This document shows, piece by piece, positions 46,712 through 58,696 of a DNA stretch of 64,000 nucleotides (positions are counted from its first letter, which is position 1; each line of letters starts with the position of its first letter). The notes beneath the pieces are model-generated. The model did no database searches and was not told where the DNA came from. It worked only from the letters and a program-made list of their open reading frames with translations. Source of the stretch: Epichloe hybrida. Its lineage: Eukaryota > Ascomycota > Sordariomycetes > Hypocreales > Clavicipitaceae. The stretch covers positions 2,046,001 to 2,110,000 of the forward strand of contig JAFEKR010000001.1 of the NCBI GenBank assembly GCA_019022495.1, written 5' to 3'. A program made the position numbers and the translations under genes.

Positions 46712-48197
46712 AAAAGATTGGAGAAACAGGGTCTCGCGATCAAATGACCACGGCCCACGGTTGCGGTGTCGCTGGATATGATAAGCAAAGTGACAACTCG
46801 CCGTGTCAAATCCTCAAGATGCTCTTGGCAGCTGCCGAAACGGCATCGTTGCCCAATGCCATTTTGAGCACAATCACCCGCGCTCAGTTTATGCCACCTG
46901 TCTGAAGTATCACCCGTGTCCTCGAAGATCCCCAGGATGGGATATCAGCTCATCGAGGGGCCATAGCTCTAGCTCAAGCGGCAAGCCAGGACTACCAGGG
47001 GGAGTTTTATCATGCCTCCTCTAGTGTTGTGTTGGGACGGCAATCAGGCCGTGACTCTTGCGGCTACGCCTTTGAGACTACACAAAGTAAACTATAGCGT
47101 CACACATATATGGCTCTCCTGTACGGAGTAACACGACGTGAAAGTTTAGCACTTATTTGTTGATCCACGCAATTTATTCTGCGTCACGCATGATCAAGTA
47201 CAGAATTTGCGTCATTTGGGCTGCCACATTACAGGAACCATAGAGTAGAAAAAGATGCATCACTACTGACTCGCAAACGCAATCACACACACCTTGACAT
47301 GCATGGTGAATCTCGTGATCGGAGTACATGGGCGCAGCAAGCTACGTTTGCTTCAAGTCAGATCTAAATGGAACAAAATGCGAGTTAGCCCCGCTTTCTG
47401 CTCCAATTGCACGATGTATCTGAATTGCGGCTCAAGTTTCAGAAAATTGCTTATCCTCCTGCGGCCACGCGGTTGGTTATTCCGTTGCGCGTGGCGACGT
47501 CACCGACTACAGCTATGGCCAGTAGGGTTACCAGAGATATAATTGATTCATCATCAACTCGGTGTGGATGTGTGTGCGAATAGGGGCCACCGATGAGGCT
47601 GGTAAGGCCGCTGCATCGCAAAAACCTACATTAAGTATAGGTAGGCATTTCGTTGCGAGAATGTGCCAGATATAGTTCAATTGTAGGTCATGTTCGCAAA
47701 TGGCCGTATCTCGGATCAACACGTACTTTACAACAAGCGATAATAATAGCCAGGCCGAAAAAGATATAAAAAAAGATTTGTCACTTGCATCAGGTCATCA
47801 TCGCATCATGGCAGCCGCGCGTGGGGCCCTCGTGATGATGGTTTTAGGCAAGGTTATTTTTTTCTAGACCATGGCTCGAGTATCGTCAGCAGCGTCGGGA
47901 GTTTGAGCAAAGTCAAGCGAGACTGGCGAATTTATGGTATCGAGCGATGTGGTCGGGTGATAAAGAAAAGAAAGAAAGAAAGAAAGCTTGTGCTCCACTC
48001 ATTCACCAAAGATATATGTCGTCGGCCGCAGAACCCAGTCACGTGGTCATGTGGCGCTACCGGGGAACGCCTTAGGATGATCCATCAGCGTGAACCTTTC
48101 ATCCGCTTGATGCCTCACGCTCCCCTGTCAAACTCTCGCCCTTGACCGTCTCCCGGCTCGAGAATCCGACAGAATCTCTGCCGCGCTGTCGAAGACT
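46712..48197. other. non-coding interval before MED19
   Basis: 1.5 kb without a supportable gene; it has a TACGGAGTA motif at 47122-47130 and a GAAA repeat at about 47968-47987. The last 200 bp are the probable MED19 promoter. Confidence 0.6.
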
Positions 48198-49399
48198 ATG
48201 GCTGCCGCTCTTCCTACGCCCGCGCACAGCGTCAGCTCAAGCAGCTCACAGCTTGACATCATGATGTCCGACGAATCGCCGTTCAAGAGAAAGCGTTCAC
48301 TCAACGACATGGGCGACCGCGACCGCGACCAGAAAAAGATGCATCTCGAGGGCAGCGCACTAGGCATCGAAGACCTACATCTTGATGTGGGCGAGAAATA
48401 CTTGCTTTGCCAACACCCTCCTGTTGGCCAAACTCGTAAGGCTCCCTTGACTGGCCCTTTTCTCTATTGTCCCGTCGCACAGGGTTGCCGGCCATCGTAA
48501 CCCCCCCCCATTTCTTTCGGCAGGATCTAGAAATCTTGACAGTATCTGGGAGAATGGCGGATGCTCTCGCAACCGTTTGCCATGATTAACAAGTGTGTCA
48601 CATTTCTAGAGCAACCTCAGCGGTTACCTCGAGCCTCGGAAGACCTGTATGAGATTTTCGGCCTGGCCGGCCTCGCAGCGGAAGTCGCTCGCGAGAAACC
48701 AAATGGCGAAAAGAATGCTCTGCGGAAGACGTACAAGGGTCACATTAAACGGTTGGGCGTAGCTGGCCACTTCGACGTGCAAAAGAAGAAGGAAGATGCA
48801 CCGTCAGAGTTCATGGCGATGCTCCAAGTCCCCGAGCTAGAATGGAATGTTCACCAGGCCAAAGGCCGTGAAGTAACGGATGGCTTGTCAGAGTCCACGT
48901 TGTCCAACCTTGGCCGTGCCATGACCATGTCCAAAGGTCCTGTCCCCAAATCCGTCTGGGATACGTCCGTCTTGGGAGACCCGGCAACAACCAATGCAAA
49001 CCCGTCGAAACCAATGTCAGCCAAGCCGTCGACACCGAATACACCATTGTCATCGACACCAAACGCATTGAGTAGACCGAAGTCCCAGCTCCCGCCTGGT
49101 CATGACCCGGACCGACCTCGAAGGAACATCAAGAAACGATCATATGGCGATAGTAGCTACGAGGGCTACGGCGAAGGCTTTCCCGACGATGATGGTGGAA
49201 TAGATACGGGATACTCAACAGGAGAGGGCGAGGGCGGTCACAAACGACGCAAGAAGGTAACTCATCAACACATGCAGACGCTGCTGCTGCTGCTGCTGAG
49301 AACTCTACAACTAACAAACTTTCAAAGAATTCTGGGAACTCCACACCGAATCACCTCATGCAACGGCAAAGTTATGGCCCCGGCATGGTCGGCGCGTGA
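48198..49399 (+). CDS. MED19: Mediator subunit 19 (Rox3)
   Basis: A head/middle-contact subunit of the Mediator co-activator of RNA polymerase II. Exons 48198-48435, 48610-49256 and 49328-49399 give 318 aa. The first exon ([20 protein letters not shown].. [17 protein letters not shown]) ends in [16 protein letters not shown], followed by [20 protein letters not shown] and [20 protein letters not shown], the Rox3/Med19 core, then [15 protein letters not shown]. The C-terminus is Pro/Ser-rich with a basic patch ([13 protein letters not shown]) and ends [12 protein letters not shown]. The 174-nt first intron is long for this gene set; its borders are the ones that keep phase. The second intron contains a CTG triplet run. 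Without the second splice the frame continues into unrelated sequence, which supports it. Confidence 0.88.
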
Positions 49400-50166
49400 T
49401 CGCTTCCTCAGTCGCAAGGACAAAGAAATCCCTCCCCACCCCGACATCCCGCCGCGCACAAACGACGTGTCTACCCGTGTAACTACTTTACTAGCCACGA
49501 AGATATTCCCCGGCAGACTCACCCAGAGTCAGCTGCGATGGCCACTCTACCTACACCTCTGGTCCCGCAGAGCCACGAAATTCCACACATTCTGCCATTG
49601 TTGCAACGCTCGATCCACTCACCAAGGCAATCGGCAGTCTAACACCGTCCACAGTTCCAGACATTCAGCAGAAATGGTACCAATCATAACTTGCTACGCG
49701 TCTAGGGACATTATATAATACACAACTGTTTCTACCACATCTTCGATTCGTCAGGAAACTACGAATTCGTCCTCTCTATATTACTTGACCGTCTTTTGGT
49801 CAACACGCATATCATGTACAGGAAAAAGGGGAAAAATAAAATGACGGTGACATGAACCTCAGATCAGGGTGCTCTACTTAGCGATGCAATTGGCGTTCTT
49901 GGTGTTTTATAAACTTTGCATTTTGGCTCTTTCTCTCTTCCATGTTCAAATTATGGACTAGCGTCTTTCAACAGAAAGGACCACAGCTTCTTCTTTCTAA
50001 AAATAAATAAGAAAAAAAAGAAGAAAAAAATCCAAGAAAGCTCGATTTCGTCTTGTTCCAATCAATCATCATTATTGACTCGTGATAATCTTAACCGACA
50101 GAAAAAAAAGAAGAGAAGAGGCAAAAAGAAAAAGAAAAAAGCATGATCTGCACCGAGCCTCTACGA
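49400..50166. other. convergent 3' region, MED19 / Zn2Cys6 gene
   Basis: 770 bp. Reading frames here are low complexity and lysine-rich because of A runs (about 50007-50030 and 50101-50140). No gene supported. Confidence 0.6.
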
Positions 50167-53100
50167 TTAATGTCTATGCGTGTCGCTACCGCCATAATTC
50201 CCATTTTCTACCGAAGGATACGCGCCGCCCGTCATTTCGGACCAGCTCCAGTCCAATGTAGTAGGCAGACCGAACAAATCTTGCGGAAGAAGTGGTTGAG
50301 CAAACGGGCGGGCAGTCAGCGGCAAGGGAGGCGGAGAGACACCCATGGCCCCAAAGGCATTCATGTTGTTATATGAGTCAAAGTTTCCCATCTGTGGAGG
50401 TTGGTACTCCTGTTGCCAGCCTGACGACGCCGCCGATGGGGAACATCCGCTGTGGGACGTCGAGGTGGCGGGGCCGAACGAGCTGGTATGCTCTGATGTC
50501 GACGAGGGGGACAACTGGGTGCCGGGTGAGTCTCTGGAGGCCGACGACACGGAAAGGTTGCGCGGCTGAGCTGTGGCCGCTGCGGTGCCGGGCCGGCGCG
50601 TATCTGACGAGGAAGCATCTTTGAGGTTGAAAGTTGGTCTGGTCGACAAGCTGCTTTTCGAAGCAGAGTCGACGTTCTTTCGCTTTCGGCGAGAAGACTG
50701 CTCCTTCTCTGCTCGCTCAATCACCAGCTTGGCGATGCGGCAAAACTCGGCGCAGATTCCTAGCATACGGTGTACACCGCCTTGTTCGGCCTCCTGGCCT
50801 AGCATGGAAAGGAAGGCCACGACGAGGTCCATCAATCGGGTGTCTGATTTGGCACGGGGATCCAATGGGTTTTGCAGGATGTTGCTGAAGAGGGTCATGA
50901 GAGCTGAGACGGGGAAATACAGAATGAGCCTATTTTTTTTTCACCATGATTAGTCCCGAGTTCCTCTCCATTTTTTTTTACCTCTTGCAATTAGGGAAGA
51001 AAGGGACAGAATAGAAACAGAGTGGCGTAGAAGAAGTTGAGAGGGAACGAACATATACGGAGGGAGCAGACTGGAGAGTAAAACGTACCATACGCAGGAA
51101 AAGTCGCCTTGCGGAACATATTTGAGCAACGCAATGGACGCTCTGGCAGCAGCTGTGCATAGCTGAGCAGAAGAAAATACTCGTGGATTGAGCGGTCGAG
51201 AGTTTAGGCCCTGAATGGCGTAGTTTGACAACCTGCTTGTCCAGTAACCGTGATGGATAGACATGCGATGAATGGTCGTCAGGCAGTTGTAATATGTGAA
51301 ATGCAGCATGACAACATGTAGAATCAGCGGCGTGTGCGATGCTTTGATCTCGTGCTCCGGTCGGAAGTCAATAGGGATGCTGTCCTTCCAGTCTTCCAGT
51401 TCCTGGTCCAGCTCGCCAATCATATTTAGCAGCTCACCGTCCGACTGCTTCGTTGCCTGCGTTGAGTAGAGTTTCTTGTATACGCGGCCTTCAATGAGGG
51501 TGAATTCACAGATGACGCGGAAGAGGTTCATCTTGCTTTTCCCGTCGGCGAGCGGGATGTTTCCAATGTTGTCCGCTGGATCGGCGTCCGGCAGCTCAAC
51601 ATTCATGTCGTCGTCATCCTGGGCAGCCGGGCGACCTGATCGTAGACACAGGTCTTTGTCTAGCATGTAGGCAATCCAGAACACCCTTTTCCGTTGCTCG
51701 ATTTCAATGGGGTTCAGATTGAACCCGGTACCGCGCCTGTGTAGGCCGATGCTGTGGGACAGCCGAACAGCGGCGGCAATTAGGAGAGAAGTGGGCTGAG
51801 GGTTTGGCGTGCCTTGCATGAAGAGCGCCATGCCCAAGAGAGCCTGAACGCTGAGCAGATCGGTGTTACGCATGGACAGCTCCGGGAACACTGCCATGGC
51901 GTTCTTCAAGTACGCCCATGCCTTTTCGTCTTCGTCCTGCGATACAAGATTACTCATTACTCGCAATCTATGGGCAATGGCCAAGGCGCAATTGAGACTC
52001 GCCCACCATCCGGAGCCTTCGTAAGGGTCCGAGGAGTATTGTCTCTCGACCAGGTGCATGAAAGTCGGCTGATGAAAGAGCGGGAACATGCAGTTGAAAT
52101 TCTCGAAGTAATCCTGAAGGAGAGAGAGGGCCTCGTGTTTGGGCGGCAAGGGTCGAAACACACGCCTCTGGAATAAGTCGCCAAAGACCTCGGGCTTCCA
52201 GTTTGTCCATTTGTGATCATCGACGGATACCTCGGATATCATGGTCGCAAACGATTCGTCGCCAGTGCGTGAGTTCACCCATTGGATACCCTTGGGCGAG
52301 AAGATGGAGAAACCGGACGACGATCCAATGTATCGAGTCTCGCCAGATTGGTTTGTTACAAGAGAGCACATCATTTCTGACAGAGCCTCGACTTCCTCTT
52401 CGTCTTCGTCGTCGTTCTCATCGGCGGGGGCGGCGGGGGTGACGGACTTGCGCTTCTCATCCTTTTCCTTGTCCTTGTCCTTGTCCTTGGCATGGCCTGG
52501 AGATGTCACGATGCTGTGCGGTGTTGAACTGTTTGCTTCTCGTGCTGGAGTAGTTTGCAACGGCGATGGGGGGCTGGTGGCGCCCGTTGACGCCCGAAGG
52601 GACGCTTCCGTCAGCTTCTTCTCCAACGCACCGAGATCAAGGCCATTGTCATCTTCACTGAGTAAACCTGGAGGTGAGAGGTGTTGTGCGTTAGCCAAAT
52701 CCGCGTCCCGTCCTGTGAGCTAGACCAATGCATTGTCAAATACCTGAGAGCCGAAGCAGGTGTTCCATGCGGCCCAATCTGTTCTCCAACCCTTCGATGT
52801 ACTTGGCACTACACCAAGTGTTAATACTTGGATGCAAGGAGACTTAAGGAGACTGGGGCGGGAAATGCTAGGAATAATAACGTACCCTTTCGGAGGACTT
52901 CGCTTCTTCTCGACCTGCGTGAAGACGCAATCGGTTTTGTAGTTGATACAGTGCGTGCATGCGGGGAGTTTGCCATCGCACTTGATCTTCTTTTTTCTAC
53001 ACATATCGCAGGCCTTTACACACAAGAGCCAATGTCCATCCGTGCTGGGCCAACAGCAACCAAGAAGAGCTTCTTGTCTCACCTTTGCAATTCTTCTCCT

Positions 53101-53283
53101 CTTGGCTTCACTCATATCTTCCATGAGAAGATGAGCGTCCGGAAACATATGTGCGGTAAAATCTGGCGGCATTTGAGGCTCGTTTGGTAGGCCTCCGCCA
53201 TTGTATCCGCCAAATATCCGAGGCGGTTGGTTCATGAGCGGTGGCGGCGCCATGCCAGGCATTTGAAAACCCATATGGTCCAT
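50167..53283 (-). CDS. Zn(II)2Cys6 transcription factor with fungal-specific domain
   Basis: A nuclear regulator of 911 aa. Exons on the minus strand: 53283-53083, 53013-52886, 52808-52744, 52667-51089, 50929-50167. After a Pro/Gly/Met-rich N-terminus ([20 protein letters not shown]) and [10 protein letters not shown], exon 2 opens with the zinc cluster [21 protein letters not shown], spacing C-x2-C-x6-C-x6-C-x2-C-x6-C. A short linker and dimerisation segment follow ([20 protein letters not shown], exon 3), then an acidic low-complexity stretch and the middle homology domain ([49 protein letters not shown]). The last exon starts [20 protein letters not shown], which fixes the acceptor at 50930; a nearer AG would break the frame. 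The C-terminus is Ser-rich. Target genes and inducer are unknown. I choose ATG 53283; nothing upstream in frame looks coding. Confidence 0.88.
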
Positions 53284-55164
53284 GGTCGTGGATTGAAGAC
53301 CTGGTCTTGGCCGTGGGCACGAAGTGCGACCAGACCAACCCAAAAGTCTGAATGGCGATGAGTTGGCTGGTGGTAGACGCTGGATAAGCTAGAACGGAGG
53401 GTCAATGTAGCACGCCGATAGATGTTGTTCACCAGCAGACACAGACACACAACCACCGGATGCCGGCCACCGAGCAAAGACCAAGTCTCCTGTCGAATGT
53501 CGCGATACAGCAATGCGCAGTGCAGCAGTGCAGCAGGAGGAATTGGGCAAGAAGAGGGCAATGCGTGCGTATTGGTCGCAGATTTGGGCGAGATGTCTGG
53601 GCGGGAGAGAGGCAAAGGGGACGCGGGGGGGGGGGGTTGCAGTGCAGTGGGTTTGTATGTAATGGCGAGGGAGGCTAGGCCAAGGCTGGACAAGGCTCGC
53701 TCGGATGCCGATCCAAAACGAACAATGCGATGGATGATGGCTTGATGGGCTTGATGAGCTTGATGGAGGGGTTCAGGACAAGTCTAGAATAACGTCGAGT
53801 GGAAGGAGGGATCTGGATGCAAATTGCCCGTACTGGCGGACGCTGGGGCGGTCTTTGCGGCTTCGGGGTGGCGGCCCTGGCGGGGGCGCGGAGTAGCGGA
53901 GTTTAGGGAAGACGAGCAAGCACTGTCACGTGCAACAGATTATGTACTTCGCGGGTCAAGTTCCTCTATTACGGATTACATAATATGTCTGACAATTCAT
54001 TCACCACACCCCTCCCATACCGACCTCTGCAATGGTTTCACCAATGACCAATGCATCTCGGTCGATGAGATGTCGGCGCTGACCAAAACGTTTTGTAAGA
54101 CGCACGCATGACGCAGAGGGCAAACCGGTTGCGTTTGATGTTAGTCCGGTCGGTCGTGACAAGTTGCCTGCACCATTTGCACCCTGGACCCTGGAACAAA
54201 ACTCGTCAGGCTGATGATGAGGAATCAAAAACATTCATCCGATTTCCCCCTTTCTCCCCCAACTCGCTGTATCCAATATCAACGCGGGGCCCAGAACGTA
54301 TCGATGCAGGCCCGGTATTTGTCATGCCAAGACCTATACGCCAAGGCGCACGTAACTTTTAAACTTTTATGATCAGTTATACCTGTTCCCGCACCGCGCT
54401 AGCCTTTATCGGAACCAGGCGGCTTCCCATTCCTCATCTACTCCCCACCCACAGCATCTATTATGTTATGTTTCACTCCAGTCTCGAGAATGCCAGTGCG
54501 CCAACGTACCACTTTAATCCAACACTGCTGCGAAGAGATACAGAAGCGCCGTGCAATGTGCTTATCGTAAATGTTTCATTTGCAATCTTGTACATTGTTT
54601 CCAGCAAGTCTTATCTGCCGCAGCCATCTGTCATGAGTGTCTTGACGACGCCACGAGTGTTTGAAGTCAGACATCTATGCTCAACAATGACATTCAATTT
54701 AGTGGAAAATTTCACGGCACGACATGTGAGTAGAAGCTGTGCATATTTGTACAGTATTCATCATTAGCTTCCTTCGAAGCTAGACTAGGAAGAAGAGATG
54801 GGGGAAAGGCCAGGGCTCATCATAAACGCCATGAGGGTAAATAGGAGGAGAAGAAGAAGACGAGAACGATGCCCTGGCTAAATTCTTTTTGGGTGATCCA
54901 GTGGTTGAGATTGAGTTCAAAGTAATTTCCCTCAGCTGAATGTCGGCAAGAGAGTTTAGATACACACAAGCATCTTCATTTTGACATGCCGATATAATAT
55001 GTACATCGAAACAAGATTGAGAAGAAATTGGCGGGGTTTTAAATCGTCAAAAGTATGAATGAGAGCAACTCGCTGGCTGCAGTGTCTTCATTTGAGGTGG
55101 AATCGGCAAAGACACGGGAAATGGAAGGAGAAGAAGGAAGAGTATGACGCAATGAAGCCAGAGA
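53284..55164. other. promoter of the Zn2Cys6 gene and intergenic DNA
   Basis: 1.9 kb, tail to promoter. The first several hundred bases are probably the leader and promoter of the Zn2Cys6 gene; a G run at about 53625-53636 and a TACGGATTA motif at 53970-53978 were seen. Frames of up to 130 codons are not convincing. Confidence 0.55.
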
Positions 55165-56775
55165 CTAGATTCCTTCTTGAAACCGAGATCCAGAGGCTCG
55201 CGGGCTGTCGCGTGTGCCCAGTGTTGGCGAGGATAGATTGGTCGGGGTTGTGGGGCGTTTGGGGTCGGCAAAGGGGTTTTTGGTGATGGCTACTCTCGCA
55301 GGGCCGGACCGCATCATAGGAACACCGCTCACAGGGCGCATCGGGGCACCGAGGGCTAACTGTGCCACATTTCCGGAACCTGGTTCAAAGGCCTGTGAAC
55401 CTCGATAGTAATCAGAACTGCCGCTGGCAGCACTTTGTCTGGGGTCAGAGTATCCGTCTCCTCCATTATGGAGCACTGATGGTAACTTCCTGCCCGATAC
55501 GCGATAGAACCCTCGTTCGCCAGTCGCCGTTGGTGGTGGAACAGGCGGTGATTTCTTTCCCGTTAAATTTGCTAGAGCAGACGCCACGGCCCCAGATGCT
55601 GTAGACCTCTCAGCCATGGCAGCACCCGAGCCGCCGGCCGGTTTGACGTCTCCGACGAATCGAGTTGTTGTAGTCCCGGACTGCGAATCCAACAGCAATT
55701 GGCCTCCTTTCCGCTTTTTGTATCGAAGAAACAACATCAGTAGGAGACCGATGATGGCGACGCCGGCAATACCCCCAATAACACCACCAATAACTTGCTT
55801 TTGTTGAGGGGTTAATTCGATACCACTGCCTCCACTGCCTCCACTGCCTCCGCCGCCACCACCACTACCATCGCTGCCATTACCAGCAGATGTACTTGTG
55901 GGATGACTGCCAGCAACGGTCAAGGTGCGATAGCCATCGTCGAAGCTTGATGTGGAAAGCGTTGAATAGGAAGACTGGGATATCGTCGAGCTGGGTGCGG
56001 TTGTTTGGGCCTGAGACGATGTTGTCGAGTGGAGTTCGGAGGTAGATATCAACACAGGGCCGGGGTATGATGTCGGCTTGTGGATCGGCTTGCTGTTGAC
56101 ATTTATGGTTGCAGCAACCGAGGAGTTGGCATGGCAGTTAGCTACGCCATGAAGAGTTCAGTTAGCATCAGCACCAGAGGCAGAATGACGAGGTCTTGAG
56201 GTGTCTTGTGCAGCCTACAGTTTGTTGAATTTCGAATATCAACCAAGCCTGGAAAAGCAGACTTCGTTGACTGCGCTGATAAGCTAGAAGTCAACTTTGT
56301 CTTGTGGGGTGTCTGGGCCGTATTGCTCGAAGAGGATGAGGCAAACCCGCTCCCACCAGACGTAGACCTGGGTAGGGCTGCACTCGATGGTGTACCGACC
56401 GAAATGACGACGGTTTTCCCGGACTCGGGGTCGACAACAACGGTGTTTGGCGCAGCAAAAACAGTCTGGGTCTTGAATGCCGAACCCCAGGGATCGACGT
56501 ACTGAACGAGCGAAATGGTCTGAACGACACGGGTAACGAAGGACTCTTGTTTGCTACCTATGGCATTGACAGCTTTTTCGACGACGGCACTGCGGTCGCG
56601 TTTGGCAAGAGAGTCGTTGTCGGAATCGAGCTCGCCCTCGCCGCCGACTTTGCTGGCGGGATCGTGTTCAGCAATGTTGCTGGCGTTGCCTTCGTTTGGA
56701 TCTTGTGAAAGAAAGGGATTACGTCGCAGTCGGTGAAACAAAGAGTGTGCGTGCGAGTGAGAATGAGAATGAGAA

Positions 56776-56813
<38 letters not shown>

Positions 56814-56861
56814 CGAGTCGCGGGTCTGAAGGAGTGAAGACCAACGAGATGCTTTAGTCAT
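55165..56861 (-). CDS. single-pass membrane protein with N-terminal His-Ser repeat (539 aa)
   Basis: Exons 56861-56219 and 56141-55165, with an intron in phase 1 (GTAGGC..CGTAG). Family not recognised. Order of parts: a basic N-terminus (MTKASRWSSLLQTRD), a His-Ser dipeptide repeat (about residues 16-40, coded by a 6-bp repeat), an acidic stretch, a possibly folded segment (VVQTISLVQYVDPWGSAFKT, about residues 115-165), a Ser/Thr-rich extracytoplasmic-type stalk ending in a Gly-Ser run, a membrane span (about residues 331-353: VIGGVIGGIAGVAIIGLLLM..) followed by the stop-transfer sequence RYKKRKGG, and a Pro/Ser-rich cytoplasmic tail of about 185 residues. No clear signal peptide is visible. 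The layout resembles fungal cell-surface sensors (Mid2/Wsc-like), but this is only an analogy. Confidence 0.75.
56757..56818. repeat. GTGAGA-type hexamer repeat coding His-Ser
   Basis: The plus strand has successive GTGAGA/ATGAGA units; on the coding (minus) strand these read CAC/CAT TCT, hence the His-Ser repeat. Variation would be in frame. Confidence 0.9.
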
Positions 56862-58696
56862 GGTAGCAGCTTTGGCGTGCGTGACCAGTCCAGTGTGGAT
56901 GGCCTACGATTGTTATTCCCGACAAGTGGGGTGCGTGTGCCTCTTTGGCTGAGGAGTCGTCGCTCGACAAAAGAATGGAGAAATTTCGATTTTGTTTTCA
57001 AGTTTGGAGACAATCCAGCGTCGTCATCGTGCCGATCGATGAAACTAGAAATCAAAGAATTGGAAAGCGGCTGCGTCGAATGACTAGCATTGAATCTGTG
57101 GCCTCGCTGTATTAGTTGGAGTATAACGTCGCCGGTCTGCCTGCTGCTGTGACAACAAATGCCTGGTCCTTTGGGATGTGGCCGTGTGTATCGTCGCCCA
57201 TCGATTTGGGCATTGGTTTGGTATGTACTCGGCGATAGTGAACGAGCAGATCGCTGCAGGATGCTCAGTGGGAAAAGAGCGACTTCTAGTTGGGGTGGAA
57301 TGGCTGCCGCTAAATTCCAGGCAACGTCGAGTTGTTGTTGGTGGTGCAAAATGAAGGAAAAGAATCGAAATAACAATAATCCTGGCGTACCTCTTAGACC
57401 TCAGATCAGCTTCATCAACGACGCCCAATAAAACGATGCAACACAAATGGGCATCGCGAGGCGACGGTAATCTACAGCCTGGGGGGGAGGGGAGGGAGAA
57501 GGAAAAATGGAAAAGGAGACCAAAAGTCGAGTGCTCCCTCTCGCGGCTGGATCCTGACACGGAACGGGGACAGGTCGGACGACGGTACGGCGGTAGGACG
57601 GGGACAGTCAGGAACAGCCAGAAACCCCAAATTTCGCTTGCAGGCGGGCCTCTTGCGCTAAATATGTACACACACCCTGGGGCAGAGACGACATCCAATC
57701 AAGCCCGGGGACGTGAGCCTGCTGATTGAAGTGGAGACACTTGGCAGGACATGCACAGACTGGGATGAAATGCCATCTCAAGTTTGGATTGACCTATCAG
57801 GGCTGGCTGAGTGAATCCATCAGAACATCATCCCACGACCGACAACTCGTACCGGTTGGTGCGTTACACATGCTCGTACGGATCCGTATTGAACAGGTCT
57901 GTTTGAATGGGTTGGCCGTTGGCAACTGGCATGTGGGCGGAGACCTGGCATGTAGCCAACAGATCATCGAGTTGGACGCTTCATTGGGCGAGCCCGCTGA
58001 TCGGGTTAAATAAATACAAAAGACGTGTGTGTGTTTATTGATGGTTCCGCTACTCATATTCTTTGACTGCGCATTGCCATAATATCACGCTCCGAAGAGG
58101 AGTGTGGGATTAATTATGTAGCAAATATTAAAGGCCCAAAACAGAGGAGCCGGCCCCGATTCTGCTCACCTCTCTCGTCTGATGCCCCGTTGGTGAATTG
58201 ACTCGCGCAAGATTTTGCTCTGTCAATCCGCTTCTTACCTGAATTTTGGGTTGCAAATATGGTCAGGGCTGCTTGGCTTGGTCATGCTATCCGAGTCGGC
58301 TAGGGGCCCCTCTTTGTGTTCTTGAGAATTTTGAGACAGAAAGCGGGCGAATGTGGGGCGGTAAGGAATCCCAATCGTGCCACTCGTGAGCCGTGACATT
58401 ACGTAGGCTTGACGCTCACTACACAGATGATGGCCATGGAGACGGGCTAAGGTTATCGAGCTGTTATCGAGCTGTTACACGACCCTAGATTCGCCCCGAT
58501 TATCAGCCTTTTCGATCTAGTCTGATTCGGACTTGCAGAGCCACTACTGACCCAGCCGACCTCCTGCCAGCTGGACGAACCGCGGCCTGACCCAATAAGG
58601 CGCCCGAGCGATATCAAATATAAGGGTATCCTCGCTTTGCGGTGCTACTGGTTCATCTTACACGTTGGCATTTTTATTTGACTTGGCTGCGTGATA
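56862..58696. other. divergent interval, membrane protein / alpha-beta hydrolase
   Basis: 1.8 kb between divergent start codons. Frames of up to 200 codons on the minus strand (57084-57698) have leader-like low-information composition and no recognised family. CGTACGGATCCGTA (about 57876-57889) is a near-palindrome related to the TACGGAGTA family. Confidence 0.55.

Noticed and set aside
54369..54767. 132-codon plus-strand frame
   Set aside because: No domain, no splice pattern, no recognisable neighbour relationship.
57084..57698. 204-codon minus-strand frame upstream of the His-Ser protein
   Set aside because: Low-information composition in a probable promoter and leader; no conserved motif.
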